Source of the DNA: CAYLHX01 sp964383675
GTDB taxonomy: Bacteria; Patescibacteriota; Gracilibacteria; UBA1369; LOWO2-01-FULL-3
Length of the DNA stretch: 64,000 nt
Reading direction: 5' to 3'
NCBI GenBank assembly: GCA_964383675.1
Contig: CAYLHX010000003.1
Location: 7,468 to 71,467, forward strand
Shown: positions 33,587 to 43,386 of the stretch, in pieces
Position numbering within the stretch: the first letter of the stretch is position 1
How the letters are laid out: every line of letters begins with the position of its first letter
The notes under the pieces: model-generated
Databases searched by the model: none
Seen by the model: only the letters and a program-made list of their open reading frames with translations
What the model was told of the DNA's origin: nothing
Program-made: the position numbers and the translations under genes

Positions 33587-34342
33587 ATGTTTAAAGAAAA
33601 ATATTTGGTTTGGTTTGCCGGAGTTGATGATTCAACCGGTCCGGAAGTGGAAGCAACAATGGATACAGTTGCCGATGAATCTCGAAACAGTGGTGACAAA
33701 GCCCGGCGCATTTTAGCGGCAATCGCCCCCGAACAGGTAAAAGATCCTCAGCAGGCCTATGAAAACCTGCGTACCGCTTTGGAAATGTTAGAGAGAAAAT
33801 TGCCGATCCGTGCGGACGATATCTATTTTGAAAAACTTCCCGGCTCCGCCGTTGGAGAAACAACTCATAAAGGGATTGCAGTTGATCACATTATGTTGAT
33901 GCATCCCGCCGCACGTTTGGCACATGTTATCGCTCACGAGTGGGCCCACGCAGGTGGTCATATCCAGAACGAAGGATTGGTGGAACAATATATTCGAGTG
34001 CTCGGTTTTGCCGACGACGGTTTAAATGTAACCGATAAGTATACTAAGGCTTTGGAGGATTTTAATGAATTTGTTGCCAGGGTAAGCCCCACAGGCGCAG
34101 CCGACCCCCAAACCGTGGAAAAAGTTTATGAACTTTACTACGGCAATCGCTTCAATGATTTATATGAGCTTTATGAGGAGAATTATTGGTCGGTAAAAGG
34201 AACCGCTAAAGAGCGTGATGAAGCCGAAGCTTTCTTCTGGCAAGTTTTTCCGGAACTGGATTACTCCGACACCGGCGAAACCGAACCAAAAAAGAGGGAG
34301 GCGCTTTATCCGGACTACGCCAATGAGGAAAAAGAAGGCTAA
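33587..34342 (+). CDS. Unknown protein with HEWAH zinc-peptidase motif
   Basis: A 251-residue soluble protein, not recognised as a named family. The motif AHVIAHEWAHAGGH (about residues 107-120) is an HExxH zinc-binding site, and ENEGLVEQYI-like sequence (NEGLVEQ) follows about 6 residues later with a Glu that could be the third ligand, as in gluzincins. The C-terminus is acidic. It has a TAAAAT box 22 bases before the ATG (33559-33564, with an upstream TGG). It converges on the LCP gene with a 4-base overlap. Confidence 0.65.
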   Translation: MFKEKYLVWFAGVDDSTGPEVEATMDTVADESRNSGDKARRILAAIAPEQVKDPQQAYENLRTALEMLERKLPIRADDIYFEKLPGSAVGETTHKGIAVDHIMLMHPAARLAHVIAHEWAHAGGHIQNEGLVEQYIRVLGFADDGLNVTDKYTKALEDFNEFVARVSPTGAADPQTVEKVYELYYGNRFNDLYELYEENYWSVKGTAKERDEAEAFFWQVFPELDYSDTGETEPKKREALYPDYANEEKEG

Positions 34343-36498
34343 ACTCCCTCAAAGTTTTCACGGAAGAACCATTTGATGACATTCCAATTATTGTCTCTCG
34401 GAAGCAGCGTGTAGGCCTGATTTTCATTTTCGCAGTTCGGTCTCGGCTGTCCGGCAGCCTCGGCTTCGGCAATCAGCTTACTGCAATTCTCCGCGGTTAT
34501 ATAAGGCGGCACATATAACACATTGCCCGAAGACATAACATTGTTGGATTTGATTTCATAGTTTTGATAGCGGAAGTAGTAGGCTATTGCCTCGTCCAGG
34601 GTGATGTCGGTCTCGGTTTTTGAAAGTACCACTTTTGCAATTTCATAAATGGTATCGGCGTCACCGAAGCCAAAGTTGCGGGCCTTATCCTGTAAGGCTT
34701 CCAGAATCATCTGCTGTCTTTCGGCGCGGGCGAAGTCGGAAGAGGTATGACGGGTCCTCGCAAGGCGCAGAGCTTCTTTGCCACCGAGGTGGTAGTCGCC
34801 AGGCTCGTAGTGTAGGGTCCCTTCCACACCATTATCAATAGTTTTATAAGTGGGATCAATAACCGCCTGATCCAGATGAATATCGATACCGCCTATCAGG
34901 TCGATTACATCGATAAAGGCGTACATATCGATCAAAATAAACTTGTCCAACTCATAACCGGTAATGTCGCTTAAAACTTTTTTCAGCTCCTCCATACCGT
35001 AGTAATGGGGGAAGGAATTGATTTTACGGCCATTATAAAAAAGATCCCTAGGGATGCTTATCATGCGAATGTCTCCACGCTCTTCATCGATGTGGGTGAA
35101 GATCATGGTGTCGACCAGACTGCCGTGCTTACCGGCAATTAGAATATTGAAGGTGCTATCGTCATGGGAAAGTTCGTCACCGTATTCCGGAATTACGTCA
35201 GGAATCTCTAGAGTTTTTTTTTTGAACTCCGGATCAAAGAACAGGAGGTTTTCCGCGTTGGTGCCGTTGGCATCCACTATATTTATGACCCCCGTAGTCT
35301 TTTCCACCACCAGCGAACTTACCAGTTCACCGCCGGCATTCAAAATGTCATAATAAATTCGTTCATCATCCTCGCGTGGTTGCTCGGAAACAGTGAAGCC
35401 GGTTTGATCCAATAAAAGCTTGAAGCCCTCATCGGCCAAAGTTTCTTTCAACTGAACCAAAGCTTCCTGTGCCTTCTTTTCCACAAAAGTTTTCGTGTCC
35501 AACTTCTTTAAGAAGGGAACCAAACCTTTATTTATATCGGTAACCTGCAAAGATAGAGAACTGTCTTTCTTGTCCACCAGCCAAAGTTCCAGATTTGGTT
35601 GATCCAACAAAATCTCGGCGATTATCTCATTGGTCTTGTTGTATATGGCATAGCTCAATTTAAGATCCTGCTCGGTTGGCTGCGTTGCCAAAGTTATTTC
35701 CAGCTCAGCTAAAGCTTTTTGAGTATCGCTCGCGGATATTGCTGCGGCAATCTCCTCCTTCATCTTTTTCAGCTTTTCCAGATTGTTTTCCAGTACACTT
35801 TTATTGGCATTGATAAAGGTCTCCATCTCCTTAATAAAGGCTTCGGAATTTTCACTACCTACAGTTTCTTTTTTAAGTATGGTCTTCAAAAACAAGCTGC
35901 CATCCTCTTTAGAAAGATAGAAAAATATAAGTTCATCGTTGGCATTATTTACAGAAAGGGTTACGCTTTCAGGCGTTTCTTGCAAAGCCGATAGGGTGAG
36001 ATTGTTGTCACCCAAAAAATTCGCAAACTCCTCACTGTTGGTAAGGTCACTTAAAAACCCCTGATATTTTTTTACATCCTGTTCGACCTTCTTGGTTTTA
36101 TTAAGGTAGTCTACGTATTGAAAAAGGGCCAGTTGAACTTGATTGGTATTTTTGCTGCCATCCTCGTTTTCCAGTCCTTCTATTTCTCCGAAATTCATAT
36201 AGTTTTTCGTAGGCATTCTAAGAAACTCGCGGATTTCATTTAGATCTTCTCCGAAACTGATATAGGCCTCCTTGATTTCACCAATTTCAGTAACCAAAGA
36301 GCTATCGCGACCTTCCAGAAATGAGAAAGTGCCGAGTACGCTTTGCAATTGAATGTACTGTATCAAAAAGAGCACTCCTATAACCGTGAAAATTGTATTT
36401 CTTTTCGTGAAAAAGGCCTTAATTCTCCCTTTTTCTTTATTTTTATTTTCCTTTTGAGTCATCTGACTTGTAAAAAACTTTTGTACACGACCTGACAA
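34339..36498 (-). CDS. LytR-CpsA-Psr (LCP) family protein
   Basis: Family members transfer undecaprenyl-linked glycopolymers onto peptidoglycan or proteins. The 719 residues start with a basic cytoplasmic tail and one membrane helix (about 33-50), then roughly 400 residues of helical/coiled-coil and beta sequence not seen in short LCP proteins. The LCP domain fills the C-terminal third: FNILIAGKHG, DTMIFTHID, RMISIPRDLF, GGIDIHLDQAV, and LARTRHTSSDFARAERQQ with the phosphate-binding arginines. Its likely role is to attach surface polymers, perhaps those bound by the SLH proteins encoded in this region. Confidence 0.93.
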   Translation of the reverse strand: MSGRVQKFFTSQMTQKENKNKEKGRIKAFFTKRNTIFTVIGVLFLIQYIQLQSVLGTFSFLEGRDSSLVTEIGEIKEAYISFGEDLNEIREFLRMPTKNYMNFGEIEGLENEDGSKNTNQVQLALFQYVDYLNKTKKVEQDVKKYQGFLSDLTNSEEFANFLGDNNLTLSALQETPESVTLSVNNANDELIFFYLSKEDGSLFLKTILKKETVGSENSEAFIKEMETFINANKSVLENNLEKLKKMKEEIAAAISASDTQKALAELEITLATQPTEQDLKLSYAIYNKTNEIIAEILLDQPNLELWLVDKKDSSLSLQVTDINKGLVPFLKKLDTKTFVEKKAQEALVQLKETLADEGFKLLLDQTGFTVSEQPREDDERIYYDILNAGGELVSSLVVEKTTGVINIVDANGTNAENLLFFDPEFKKKTLEIPDVIPEYGDELSHDDSTFNILIAGKHGSLVDTMIFTHIDEERGDIRMISIPRDLFYNGRKINSFPHYYGMEELKKVLSDITGYELDKFILIDMYAFIDVIDLIGGIDIHLDQAVIDPTYKTIDNGVEGTLHYEPGDYHLGGKEALRLARTRHTSSDFARAERQQMILEALQDKARNFGFGDADTIYEIAKVVLSKTETDITLDEAIAYYFRYQNYEIKSNNVMSSGNVLYVPPYITAENCSKLIAEAEAAGQPRPNCENENQAYTLLPRDNNWNVIKWFFRENFEGV

Positions 36499-36605
36499 TT
36501 TTATGGAAAAAAACTTCCCAGCGCAAACAAAAATAATTTAAGCTTGAAATTTCACATGCACTTCGTTAAATTTCCAGAAGCAATCAAGCTTCTTTAAAAA
36601 AATAA

Positions 36606-36680
<75 letters not shown>

Positions 36681-36682
36681 AA

Positions 36683-37813
36683 TCAATCTTCATCATGGAC
36701 TGCCGGCACACTTTCAATGGGAAGAATTGAACAGTCTCCCTCCATTCCCAGCATCGACGTGAGACCCTCCAGATGTCCCTTTCCGTAAACAACAACAAAA
36801 ATTCTTTTCCCGGTTTTTCTATGTTCCTCCCAAAGTTTTTTTACCGCCGCTAATGATCGATCATCCTTAACAATGGTCTCATAGTGTTTGTCCATCAATA
36901 GTCTGATCCCGTATACAACTCTATATTCATAGTGTACAAGATCCTCGCCTTCTTTCAATTTTATATCTTTTAAGTTTATTCCCAGCTGCTCTTCCGTCTT
37001 CCGCATCAGCTCTTGAAATTCCTCGCTATCTATCATTTCTCTAAACATTTTATTTCTCTCTTTCGTATCTTTTTCCCTCACCGCCTTCTGATATAGCTCT
37101 CTATATTTCGGATTTTGGTCCGCGAAAGCAAAAAACGTATTTATGATACATTTACAAAAAAGGTTATGATACTTGGATCTGGTTTCCTTGTCCGACCTGC
37201 TTGTGAGGTTCCGGAGAGTTTCAAATATAATCGCTTGAGCAAAGATTCGTATCGGCAAATACTCTAGCGCCTTTACCTGAAGTTCGGGATCTTCCAGGGG
37301 AGTTACCTGATATTCGGGTTTAACCAACAAATGTTTAATCAATTCTTCTTCAGCATTAATCAATCTGATTCCCCGTTCCTTATCAACTTCGTGTCCGGCC
37401 CATCCTTCAATACCAACTCGATTAATTCCATACTCGGTCCTGAGCCATTCCAGGGTTTCCCACTCGATTTCCGGACTGCCGTGAGTGTCGTTCAAAATGA
37501 TAAAAACGGGAGCATCAGGTGTTTCGCTGATTACCGGTTCACCAAGAATGCCTATCTTATCTGATTTTAAAATATCGCTAAAAAGATCTTGGGCGGTCAG
37601 GCATCCCCATTCAACAAGGTCGGCCATGCTTGCTTGTCTTTCAAAATGTGGTCCGGCGGAGGCAGAGGTTTCCATCCTCATCTCGCTGATCATAGCTGCG
37701 CATTGTGCAGCGTCGGGTGATTCAATAGGCGAATCCGGAGCCGCCTTGTGGGCTAAGGAACATCCTTCAATCAAACTCGCCAAAACCACTATGCTTTTTT
37801 GTGGTGATCTCAT
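36683..37813 (-). CDS. TraB/TIKI-like putative lipoprotein
   Basis: A 376-residue protein with a short hydrophobic N-terminus ending in a Cys (VVLASLIEGC), a possible but imperfect lipobox. The body resembles the TraB/PrgY/TIKI (EreA/ChaN-like) superfamily: FIILNDTHGSPE (about 108-119), NRVGIEGWAGHE, and near the end VVYGKGHLEGL, the three places where catalytic His and Glu residues are expected. Family members are thought to be metal-dependent hydrolases. The long helical insert (180-300) is typical. The assignment is from motif spacing and is moderately sure. Confidence 0.6.
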   Translation of the reverse strand: MRSPQKSIVVLASLIEGCSLAHKAAPDSPIESPDAAQCAAMISEMRMETSASAGPHFERQASMADLVEWGCLTAQDLFSDILKSDKIGILGEPVISETPDAPVFIILNDTHGSPEIEWETLEWLRTEYGINRVGIEGWAGHEVDKERGIRLINAEEELIKHLLVKPEYQVTPLEDPELQVKALEYLPIRIFAQAIIFETLRNLTSRSDKETRSKYHNLFCKCIINTFFAFADQNPKYRELYQKAVREKDTKERNKMFREMIDSEEFQELMRKTEEQLGINLKDIKLKEGEDLVHYEYRVVYGIRLLMDKHYETIVKDDRSLAAVKKLWEEHRKTGKRIFVVVYGKGHLEGLTSMLGMEGDCSILPIESVPAVHDED

Positions 37814-37916
37814 ATTAACTGTTATATGTAGAAAATGCCAGATTTAGGGAGTTGCGTCAAGCTTTCGTTGACTTTCTAAGCCTTTTCTTTTATATTAAGC
37901 ATTCACCATTTGTAAA

Positions 37917-39968
37917 ATGACTATTCACACTAAATGTGATGTGGGCGGACTGGAGTCACAGGATATTAATATTATCCCTATTCCCGAATTTTTGATACCC
38001 GACAAAGCTGCCGATGATATTCGTAGAAGAGTTGCAGATAAAGCCGAAGGCACGATGGTGCGGGACGAGCCTTATCCAGAACCCCAAACTGGAGAATTCT
38101 CCTTCCATCCGGAATTCCTCGATGTCGCCAAGACCAGAGAGGCTTTGAAGTATTTATGGAAATTGGCTCAACGTAAGCCCTATGTGTCATTTTCTCGTGG
38201 ACATTACAAATTGGCTTTTTGTTATGATGATGAAAGTGAAGACTTAATCTTCTCTATGGAAATTGATGGTGAATTTGATGCTTTTTGTGTAATCACCGGA
38301 AGTTCCATAGATGACGAGGATTCACCTCTCCCCTTAAATACGTTTAGCTTAACAGTTAATGACGCTTACACAAATAACAAAGAAGCTTTGGATGCTTGGC
38401 CGGATCAAGTAAAACGTCAGTTGACCGATCCGCAAATTTTATGTGGAAATTTACGTGACATACTTTTGACAGGATTACTGGCGCGTGTGCGGAAGATTAT
38501 GGAAGATGACAAGATTTTTGATAAAAAGCAGAAAATCCTTGATGAGTGGAGAGCGGTATTTGGAGAAAAAATGCATGTTAGTTTTGCGGAAATGCTCGAT
38601 AAGGACCCAATGTCCAAGGAACATGATCCCAAGTATTATAGGTTTATGGATGTGGGGAATCTTGATATTGATTCTGTCGCCGATCCGGAGCACTTTCCAA
38701 AGGATTCCGGTTGGGCGGTTGCCGTGACCATCGAAGGGGCCGGTCTTTGCATCAATTTAAATAATGGTTCGCAGCTTTCACTTGTTGAAATTGATGATTT
38801 GGGTCTGCGGAGCCTTAATAAAGGATCGCAAGCGGCTCGATCTCAAGGTGAATTGCAAAAACGAATACACGATAGGTTGCATGAGTTTGGTTTTCGCGAT
38901 CGCACAGCAATTGATCATGTTGATAAGGCTTTGGAAGCCGTCAGTAAGAAAGTTATGCCCATATTGAGTTATCTGCAGAACGATGGTGGATGTGTTGAAA
39001 TAGTTGGCGATAATATTTTTATCTTTGGTTGCCCTTTCAGGACGGGGGGCGCCAGAACTTATGTGCCTGCAATCTGCATTCCAGTGAATGCAACAACAAT
39101 GCAGCGCCCTATGGCTGCACCGAGATATTTTTATAAGTCGGTCTCACAAGGAGCCTGGCGTAGTTGTCCCAGCATTACAAAGCGAGGAGAGGAGGATTAT
39201 CATTTCTCCAAAGGTAATAATATTTCATATACTTTGGAAACCAGAGTGGTGCCGGAGCTTGAATCTGTTTTGGATGATCTTAGTTTGAATAATGAAGTGA
39301 GAACTTTGAAAACCGCCGATGCCAGACCGATTCAAGAGGCGATGTTGTTAGAGGGATCCGTTTGGGGAGAGTATGGCAAAGACCGGAAAAATGGTTATAC
39401 CTATCCCGAAGAAGTTTCGGAGCATCCATTGAGTTTGGCGGGTGCTTTTAAACCTTTCAGTACAGCTTTTGATGATTGGGTAAGTAATAATATTCCGCCC
39501 TCATTTGCGGAGCTTGATTTTCCTGAGGGGTTTACTGAGTTAGAGCCGGATTTTCAAAACCCAATAGCCGTCAGGAAGGGAAGCCATGAAAAAGCCGGCG
39601 ATTACACTGCGGAGATTTTTAAGTCCACATTCAACTATGAGGGACATACATATGAACTGTTATGGGAATTTTCTTATGATAAAGATGGTAAAGTCTGGAT
39701 ATCAAATATCTATGATCCCAATGCTTCCGTCACAACCTATGGGACAAGGGGATTGGTTCTGAGGGCGGGGGTTTTGACATCAAAACTGTATGAATACAAA
39801 AAGATGCTGAAGCCCAGAGAAATCTTGCATGACGAGGACCCCCACTATAGAGAGATTGGGTATGACTTGATAGACAAGCTGCCATTAGTTCAAAGATTTA
39901 GAGCTGCAAGGGGTGTATTTTTGAATGGTATTGATTTTTTGAAGGACACCGCAAAATACGGTGAGTAG
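37917..39968 (+). CDS. Unknown 683-residue protein
   Basis: I do not recognise this protein. It has no signal peptide and no membrane segment; it appears to be a large cytoplasmic protein with mixed alpha/beta content. Possible subdivisions: an N-terminal region to about 130, a central helical part with KIMEDDKIFDKKQKILDEW, a beta-rich part near 255-390, and a C-terminal domain from about 560 with TAEIFKSTFNYEGHTYELLW. A TATATT box lies about 25 bases before the ATG. Neighbours give no clear hint, and it is transcribed alone. Confidence 0.8.
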   Translation: MTIHTKCDVGGLESQDINIIPIPEFLIPDKAADDIRRRVADKAEGTMVRDEPYPEPQTGEFSFHPEFLDVAKTREALKYLWKLAQRKPYVSFSRGHYKLAFCYDDESEDLIFSMEIDGEFDAFCVITGSSIDDEDSPLPLNTFSLTVNDAYTNNKEALDAWPDQVKRQLTDPQILCGNLRDILLTGLLARVRKIMEDDKIFDKKQKILDEWRAVFGEKMHVSFAEMLDKDPMSKEHDPKYYRFMDVGNLDIDSVADPEHFPKDSGWAVAVTIEGAGLCINLNNGSQLSLVEIDDLGLRSLNKGSQAARSQGELQKRIHDRLHEFGFRDRTAIDHVDKALEAVSKKVMPILSYLQNDGGCVEIVGDNIFIFGCPFRTGGARTYVPAICIPVNATTMQRPMAAPRYFYKSVSQGAWRSCPSITKRGEEDYHFSKGNNISYTLETRVVPELESVLDDLSLNNEVRTLKTADARPIQEAMLLEGSVWGEYGKDRKNGYTYPEEVSEHPLSLAGAFKPFSTAFDDWVSNNIPPSFAELDFPEGFTELEPDFQNPIAVRKGSHEKAGDYTAEIFKSTFNYEGHTYELLWEFSYDKDGKVWISNIYDPNASVTTYGTRGLVLRAGVLTSKLYEYKKMLKPREILHDEDPHYREIGYDLIDKLPLVQRFRAARGVFLNGIDFLKDTAKYGE

Positions 39969-39989
39969 GTTTTAATGAATCAAAAGCAT

Positions 39990-40496
39990 TTATAATTTAC
40001 GACTATCGTACGCCCAGTGTAACAGAGCTTGGCGTTGTTTGGGACGGCAATCCCAATTTCCTTTTTCACAATTTTTCGTTAACTGCGAAATATGACGTTT
40101 CATGGCCTTCCATCTTTTAATTTGTCGTTTGTCTTCGTCGGGTGTTCGACGGCCCATATAGTAGCGGCAATACCACTGAAACCAGCCGCGAGGATCTTGC
40201 GGATGTATCCACCCTTTTTTCTTCCAATAGGAGAGTGGTTTGCTGGCATTGATTTGGAAAAAATTTAAACTTCGATCATGAAACTTTGGCGAAAGCTTTG
40301 CATTTTTAAAACAACTATCAGGGAATTCTTGCTTGCAGTCTGTCATATATTTTCCACCAAAAACTCCTATTTCCAGCATCTGCTTCGGAGTAAGTTCCGG
40401 CTTAAATTCCAAATCAAAGTCTTTTCCCGCCTCTTTGACAAGTTCATAACTGTATCCTTTTTGCATTTTGTCGTTCACCAGAATTATTTTGCCCAT
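39990..40496 (-). CDS. Conserved-looking small basic protein, unknown function
   Basis: A 168-residue basic protein rich in Trp, Tyr, Lys and Cys: DPRGWFQWYCRYYMGRR, KRWKAMKRHISQLTKNC and WDCRPKQRQALLHWAY. The composition suggests a compact nucleic-acid-binding or small-molecule-binding domain, and this Trp/Tyr-rich pattern looks like a real conserved domain, though I cannot name it. It is 21 bases upstream of nothing on the same strand and follows an SGNH hydrolase gene by 21 bases, so the two may be cotranscribed. Confidence 0.7.
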   Translation of the reverse strand: MGKIILVNDKMQKGYSYELVKEAGKDFDLEFKPELTPKQMLEIGVFGGKYMTDCKQEFPDSCFKNAKLSPKFHDRSLNFFQINASKPLSYWKKKGWIHPQDPRGWFQWYCRYYMGRRTPDEDKRQIKRWKAMKRHISQLTKNCEKGNWDCRPKQRQALLHWAYDSRKL

Positions 40497-40517
40497 TTTG
40501 AACTTAATAATGAATTA

Positions 40518-41528
40518 CTATGCAATATTTGCTTTTTCCTTTAAAAAATTGGCCATGTCTCGATAGCCCTTCCTTGTTCTATGTACGCCATCACCACTCA
40601 TCTCAAAACGTTGGCCGTGAACATCTACTACCATATCAACCAACCCTCCCTGCTGCTTAATAATCCAATTATTTATCTCAACAGTTTGTGCTGCCAACTC
40701 TTCCGGCGAGTATGGATAGACACCTTTAACCTTTCCCCAACCCCTATTTTTCCATCTTTCCACCCAGATTGCGTGGAGCTTTTTCTCATGCCAATTAGGA
40801 ATAGTACAGGCCACAACTTCCAGACCCGCCTGCTTGGCTGCGGCGAACATCGCCTGCAAATTTTTAATCACGTGCGCCGCCCCCTTCGTACTACTAATAT
40901 CATTGAATCCCCCCATAACAACAATTCTCTTTGCGTTTGGATGAAGCCCCTCCCTCTTTTCCTTCAAAAAATTTAAGAACTGAGCAAGCATCCATCCTGT
41001 TTGTTTTGCACCTTTGTAAAGACTGTAAGCCCCCTCAATAAAGGGTTTCATGCCAACGGTAAGAGAATCTCCAATAAAAACGCTTTCGGATAGTGACACA
41101 GGCTCAAGCTCCCGCCCCTCTGAAACGGCTGCTTTAACATCTGCTGGCTCGATCTTTGTAAGCTCTTTTAACGATTCATCACCAACTTCACGCGTTAAAT
41201 TGCGCTGGCCGCTTCTTAAAAGTCGCTCCTTCAGTTTTCGATTTGTATACGGTCCGAACATGGCATCACAGCCAAGACCGCTTTGGTTCATAGGGAACCC
41301 CAGTGCTTTTTGCAATTCAAAAACAGCTAGAGACAAAGATCTGTCATCATCAAATTCTATGGAAACTTCGGGAATTACCAGGGCGACTTCATTTTGGAAC
41401 TGCTCAGTGGATTTACCTATCTTATTCAAAAACGCACGCGTGTAGCTTGCCCTGCCGCCGGCAGTTCTTTCAATTGCCTCTTGAAGATTAAGGGGCCGGT
41501 CTGAATTTCCTTCTGGTGATGGTCTCAA
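40518..41528 (-). CDS. SGNH/GDSL hydrolase with peptidoglycan-binding-like domain
   Basis: A 336-residue protein. The C-terminal half is an SGNH hydrolase: block I GDSLTVG (Ser nucleophile, about residue 154), block III GGFNDI, and the catalytic pair in DGVHRTRKGY near the end. Upstream, AVFELQKALGFPMNQSGLGCDAMFGPYTNRKL (given here as its span, about residues 68-98) has the pattern of a peptidoglycan-binding type 1 domain; I see only its key LQ, G and FGPYT residues. No clear signal peptide is visible. A cell-wall or glycan esterase role is inferred. Confidence 0.82.
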   Translation of the reverse strand: MRPSPEGNSDRPLNLQEAIERTAGGRASYTRAFLNKIGKSTEQFQNEVALVIPEVSIEFDDDRSLSLAVFELQKALGFPMNQSGLGCDAMFGPYTNRKLKERLLRSGQRNLTREVGDESLKELTKIEPADVKAAVSEGRELEPVSLSESVFIGDSLTVGMKPFIEGAYSLYKGAKQTGWMLAQFLNFLKEKREGLHPNAKRIVVMGGFNDISSTKGAAHVIKNLQAMFAAAKQAGLEVVACTIPNWHEKKLHAIWVERWKNRGWGKVKGVYPYSPEELAAQTVEINNWIIKQQGGLVDMVVDVHGQRFEMSGDGVHRTRKGYRDMANFLKEKANIA

Positions 41529-41585
41529 TTTTTGGGCTTATAATCATCCCATTATATCAAAAAAAGCCCATTTTGGACAGCCAAG

Positions 41586-42692
41586 CTATACCTCCTCAAC
41601 CTCAAACTTCCCTTTTTTCCAATGCAATTTGTATAATATCTCATCACTGAATTGCTCTGTCACCTCAATGGTTGTTCCGTAGCGCGGCAAAACAAAGAGC
41701 GGAACAAACGGAGCATTTGGATCCTCTGCAAAAGTTTCGGCCTTTTCCTTACTGAAGTCTAAGTCAGGAAGATATTGGGCGGTCACATCAATGAACTGGC
41801 CGTTATCATATCTGAGAAAATAAATCTCCTGCTCACAAGCCGGACCGCATCCCTTCATTTCGGTAACAATTAAATGTTCACCATTGTGAAGGAAAACGGT
41901 CATGCTGCCGGAACCTTCAATCTCCATAGGTGAAAAACTTATGTAATAATTCTCCAGGTCCAGAACATCTATCGCACCGGTACGGACTGCTTTGCTCACA
42001 TCCCTAAAATATTGATCCGGAATTTCATTAAAGTAATCTTCAACGGTTTTTGTCTCCGGCATGGCAAATTCCACCGTCTCCAGAATCTTGTCCAATAAAC
42101 TCACCTCGCCCGGATTTGTATTAAAAACATAAAACCTGTCACCGACTTTAACAAAAACCAAAGTTAACTTAGTGCTACCAAAACTCTCATAGACCAATTT
42201 TACCGCCGGTTGACCGCCAACGGTAAGTTCGGATTCCTCAACAACACTTTCCCATTCTCGAATTTGTTCCACTCGTTCCTCAAGACTCTGTTCACTATTT
42301 TCCGTGTCTACCCAAAGTGACGTTACAAAAGCCCCTCCATCTCCCACCGCTCTTTCCGAGGCTTCCTTTACGTCATATGTATCTATAATGGGGAAATAAT
42401 CGCCGTCCCATTTGTCCTGAAAAACATTATGGGCCGGGTACCCAGCGGGTAAACGGAAACTAACACCTAACTCCGGAAAATCATATTGCAGACCGGCAGT
42501 TCCCAATTTTGCAATCGGCTCAACCAAAACATAATAAATATCCTCTTCCTCATTTTCTTGTTCCTCAACAGGGGGCTTCACTGAAAAGTCTCTATAGCCA
42601 TTAACAGAATTATTTGCTTCATCAAGAGGAACAGCGGGCTCGCATCCCACCAAAATAAAAATCGACATTAAGACAATTGAAAACTTTAACAT
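41586..42692 (-). CDS. Putative lipoprotein, unknown
   Basis: The 368 residues start with a lipoprotein signal (MLKFSIVLMSIFILVGC, lipobox LVGC), then an acidic linker (residues 30-50), then a domain with YESFGSTKLTLVFVKVGDRFYVFNTNPG that resembles the domains in the SLH protein at 7912 in tone, and a C-terminal beta-rich domain. The fold and function are not recognised. It probably sits on the outer face of the cytoplasmic membrane. Confidence 0.75.
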   Translation of the reverse strand: MLKFSIVLMSIFILVGCEPAVPLDEANNSVNGYRDFSVKPPVEEQENEEEDIYYVLVEPIAKLGTAGLQYDFPELGVSFRLPAGYPAHNVFQDKWDGDYFPIIDTYDVKEASERAVGDGGAFVTSLWVDTENSEQSLEERVEQIREWESVVEESELTVGGQPAVKLVYESFGSTKLTLVFVKVGDRFYVFNTNPGEVSLLDKILETVEFAMPETKTVEDYFNEIPDQYFRDVSKAVRTGAIDVLDLENYYISFSPMEIEGSGSMTVFLHNGEHLIVTEMKGCGPACEQEIYFLRYDNGQFIDVTAQYLPDLDFSKEKAETFAEDPNAPFVPLFVLPRYGTTIEVTEQFSDEILYKLHWKKGKFEVEEV

Positions 42693-42713
42693 AGCAAGAA
42701 GGTTAGGTATAAA

Positions 42714-43208
42714 CTAGCGGTAATTCGAAAAATTAAGGGGCAGATCCAAACTCTCATCTGCCTGCAGCTTGGCAATAATTTGTTGCAGCTCATCGATAGA
42801 TTTTGAAAAAACCCTTACCGTATCGCCTTGAATAACCGGCTTGGATTTTGGGAAAAGCTCTCGCACCAACTTGGAAATCTTTTTTGCCCCTTCCGAATCA
42901 AGTGCCTTAATAAGTTTAATCTCCAGTCTAACTCTCATTCCGCCAATCTCTTTAATTTCTTGTCTGTTCAAAATCTTTGGGGAAAGTTTTCTACTAATCA
43001 TCTTTTTGGTCAAAATATCGTAGACCGATTCAATCTGTATATTACTTGGCGCGGTAATTTTTATATCATCCTGATTGAGTTCAAGTTCGATATTGGCATC
43101 TTTCAAGTCGAAGCGAGTAGTTGCCTCACGCTTAGACTGGTCTACGGCATTTACCAGTTCCTGATAATCGAACTGCACCATAATATCCATTGAATGTTCG
43201 CTGGCCAT
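42714..43208 (-). CDS. yajQ: YajQ-family nucleotide-binding protein
   Basis: A 164-residue protein of standard length. The family start (S)MDIMVQFDYQELVNAVDQ, the segment TRFDLKD, and KLVRELFPKSKPVIQGDTVRVFSKS with the final LPLNFSNYR are all present. YajQ proteins bind nucleotides, in some bacteria cyclic di-GMP, and can act with transcription factors. No cyclic di-GMP enzymes are seen in the window. Confidence 0.94.
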   Translation of the reverse strand: MASEHSMDIMVQFDYQELVNAVDQSKREATTRFDLKDANIELELNQDDIKITAPSNIQIESVYDILTKKMISRKLSPKILNRQEIKEIGGMRVRLEIKLIKALDSEGAKKISKLVRELFPKSKPVIQGDTVRVFSKSIDELQQIIAKLQADESLDLPLNFSNYR

Positions 43209-43258
43209 AAAATTTTAGGTTAGAAAATATTCATGCGGAGAAAACTTTTTTCTTGAGT

Positions 43259-43378
43259 TCAACCTGGTGTTTGTACAAAATAGCATTGTGAATGGCCGAT
43301 GCCACCACTCATCCCTTCATTAAACGGAGTAAGTTTTTCACCGGTTGCATTTTTAAGTTTTGAGAAATATTCTTGCAT
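43259..43378 (-). other. Possible 39-residue ORF or gene remnant
   Basis: ATG at 43378 opens a short frame (MQEYFSKLKNATGEKL, later GMSGGIGHSQCYFVQ) ending in TGA at 43261-43259, in the gap between yajQ and an SLH gene. The residue composition looks protein-like, but there is no support beyond the frame. Confidence 0.25.
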
Positions 43379-43386
43379 CTACCAGT

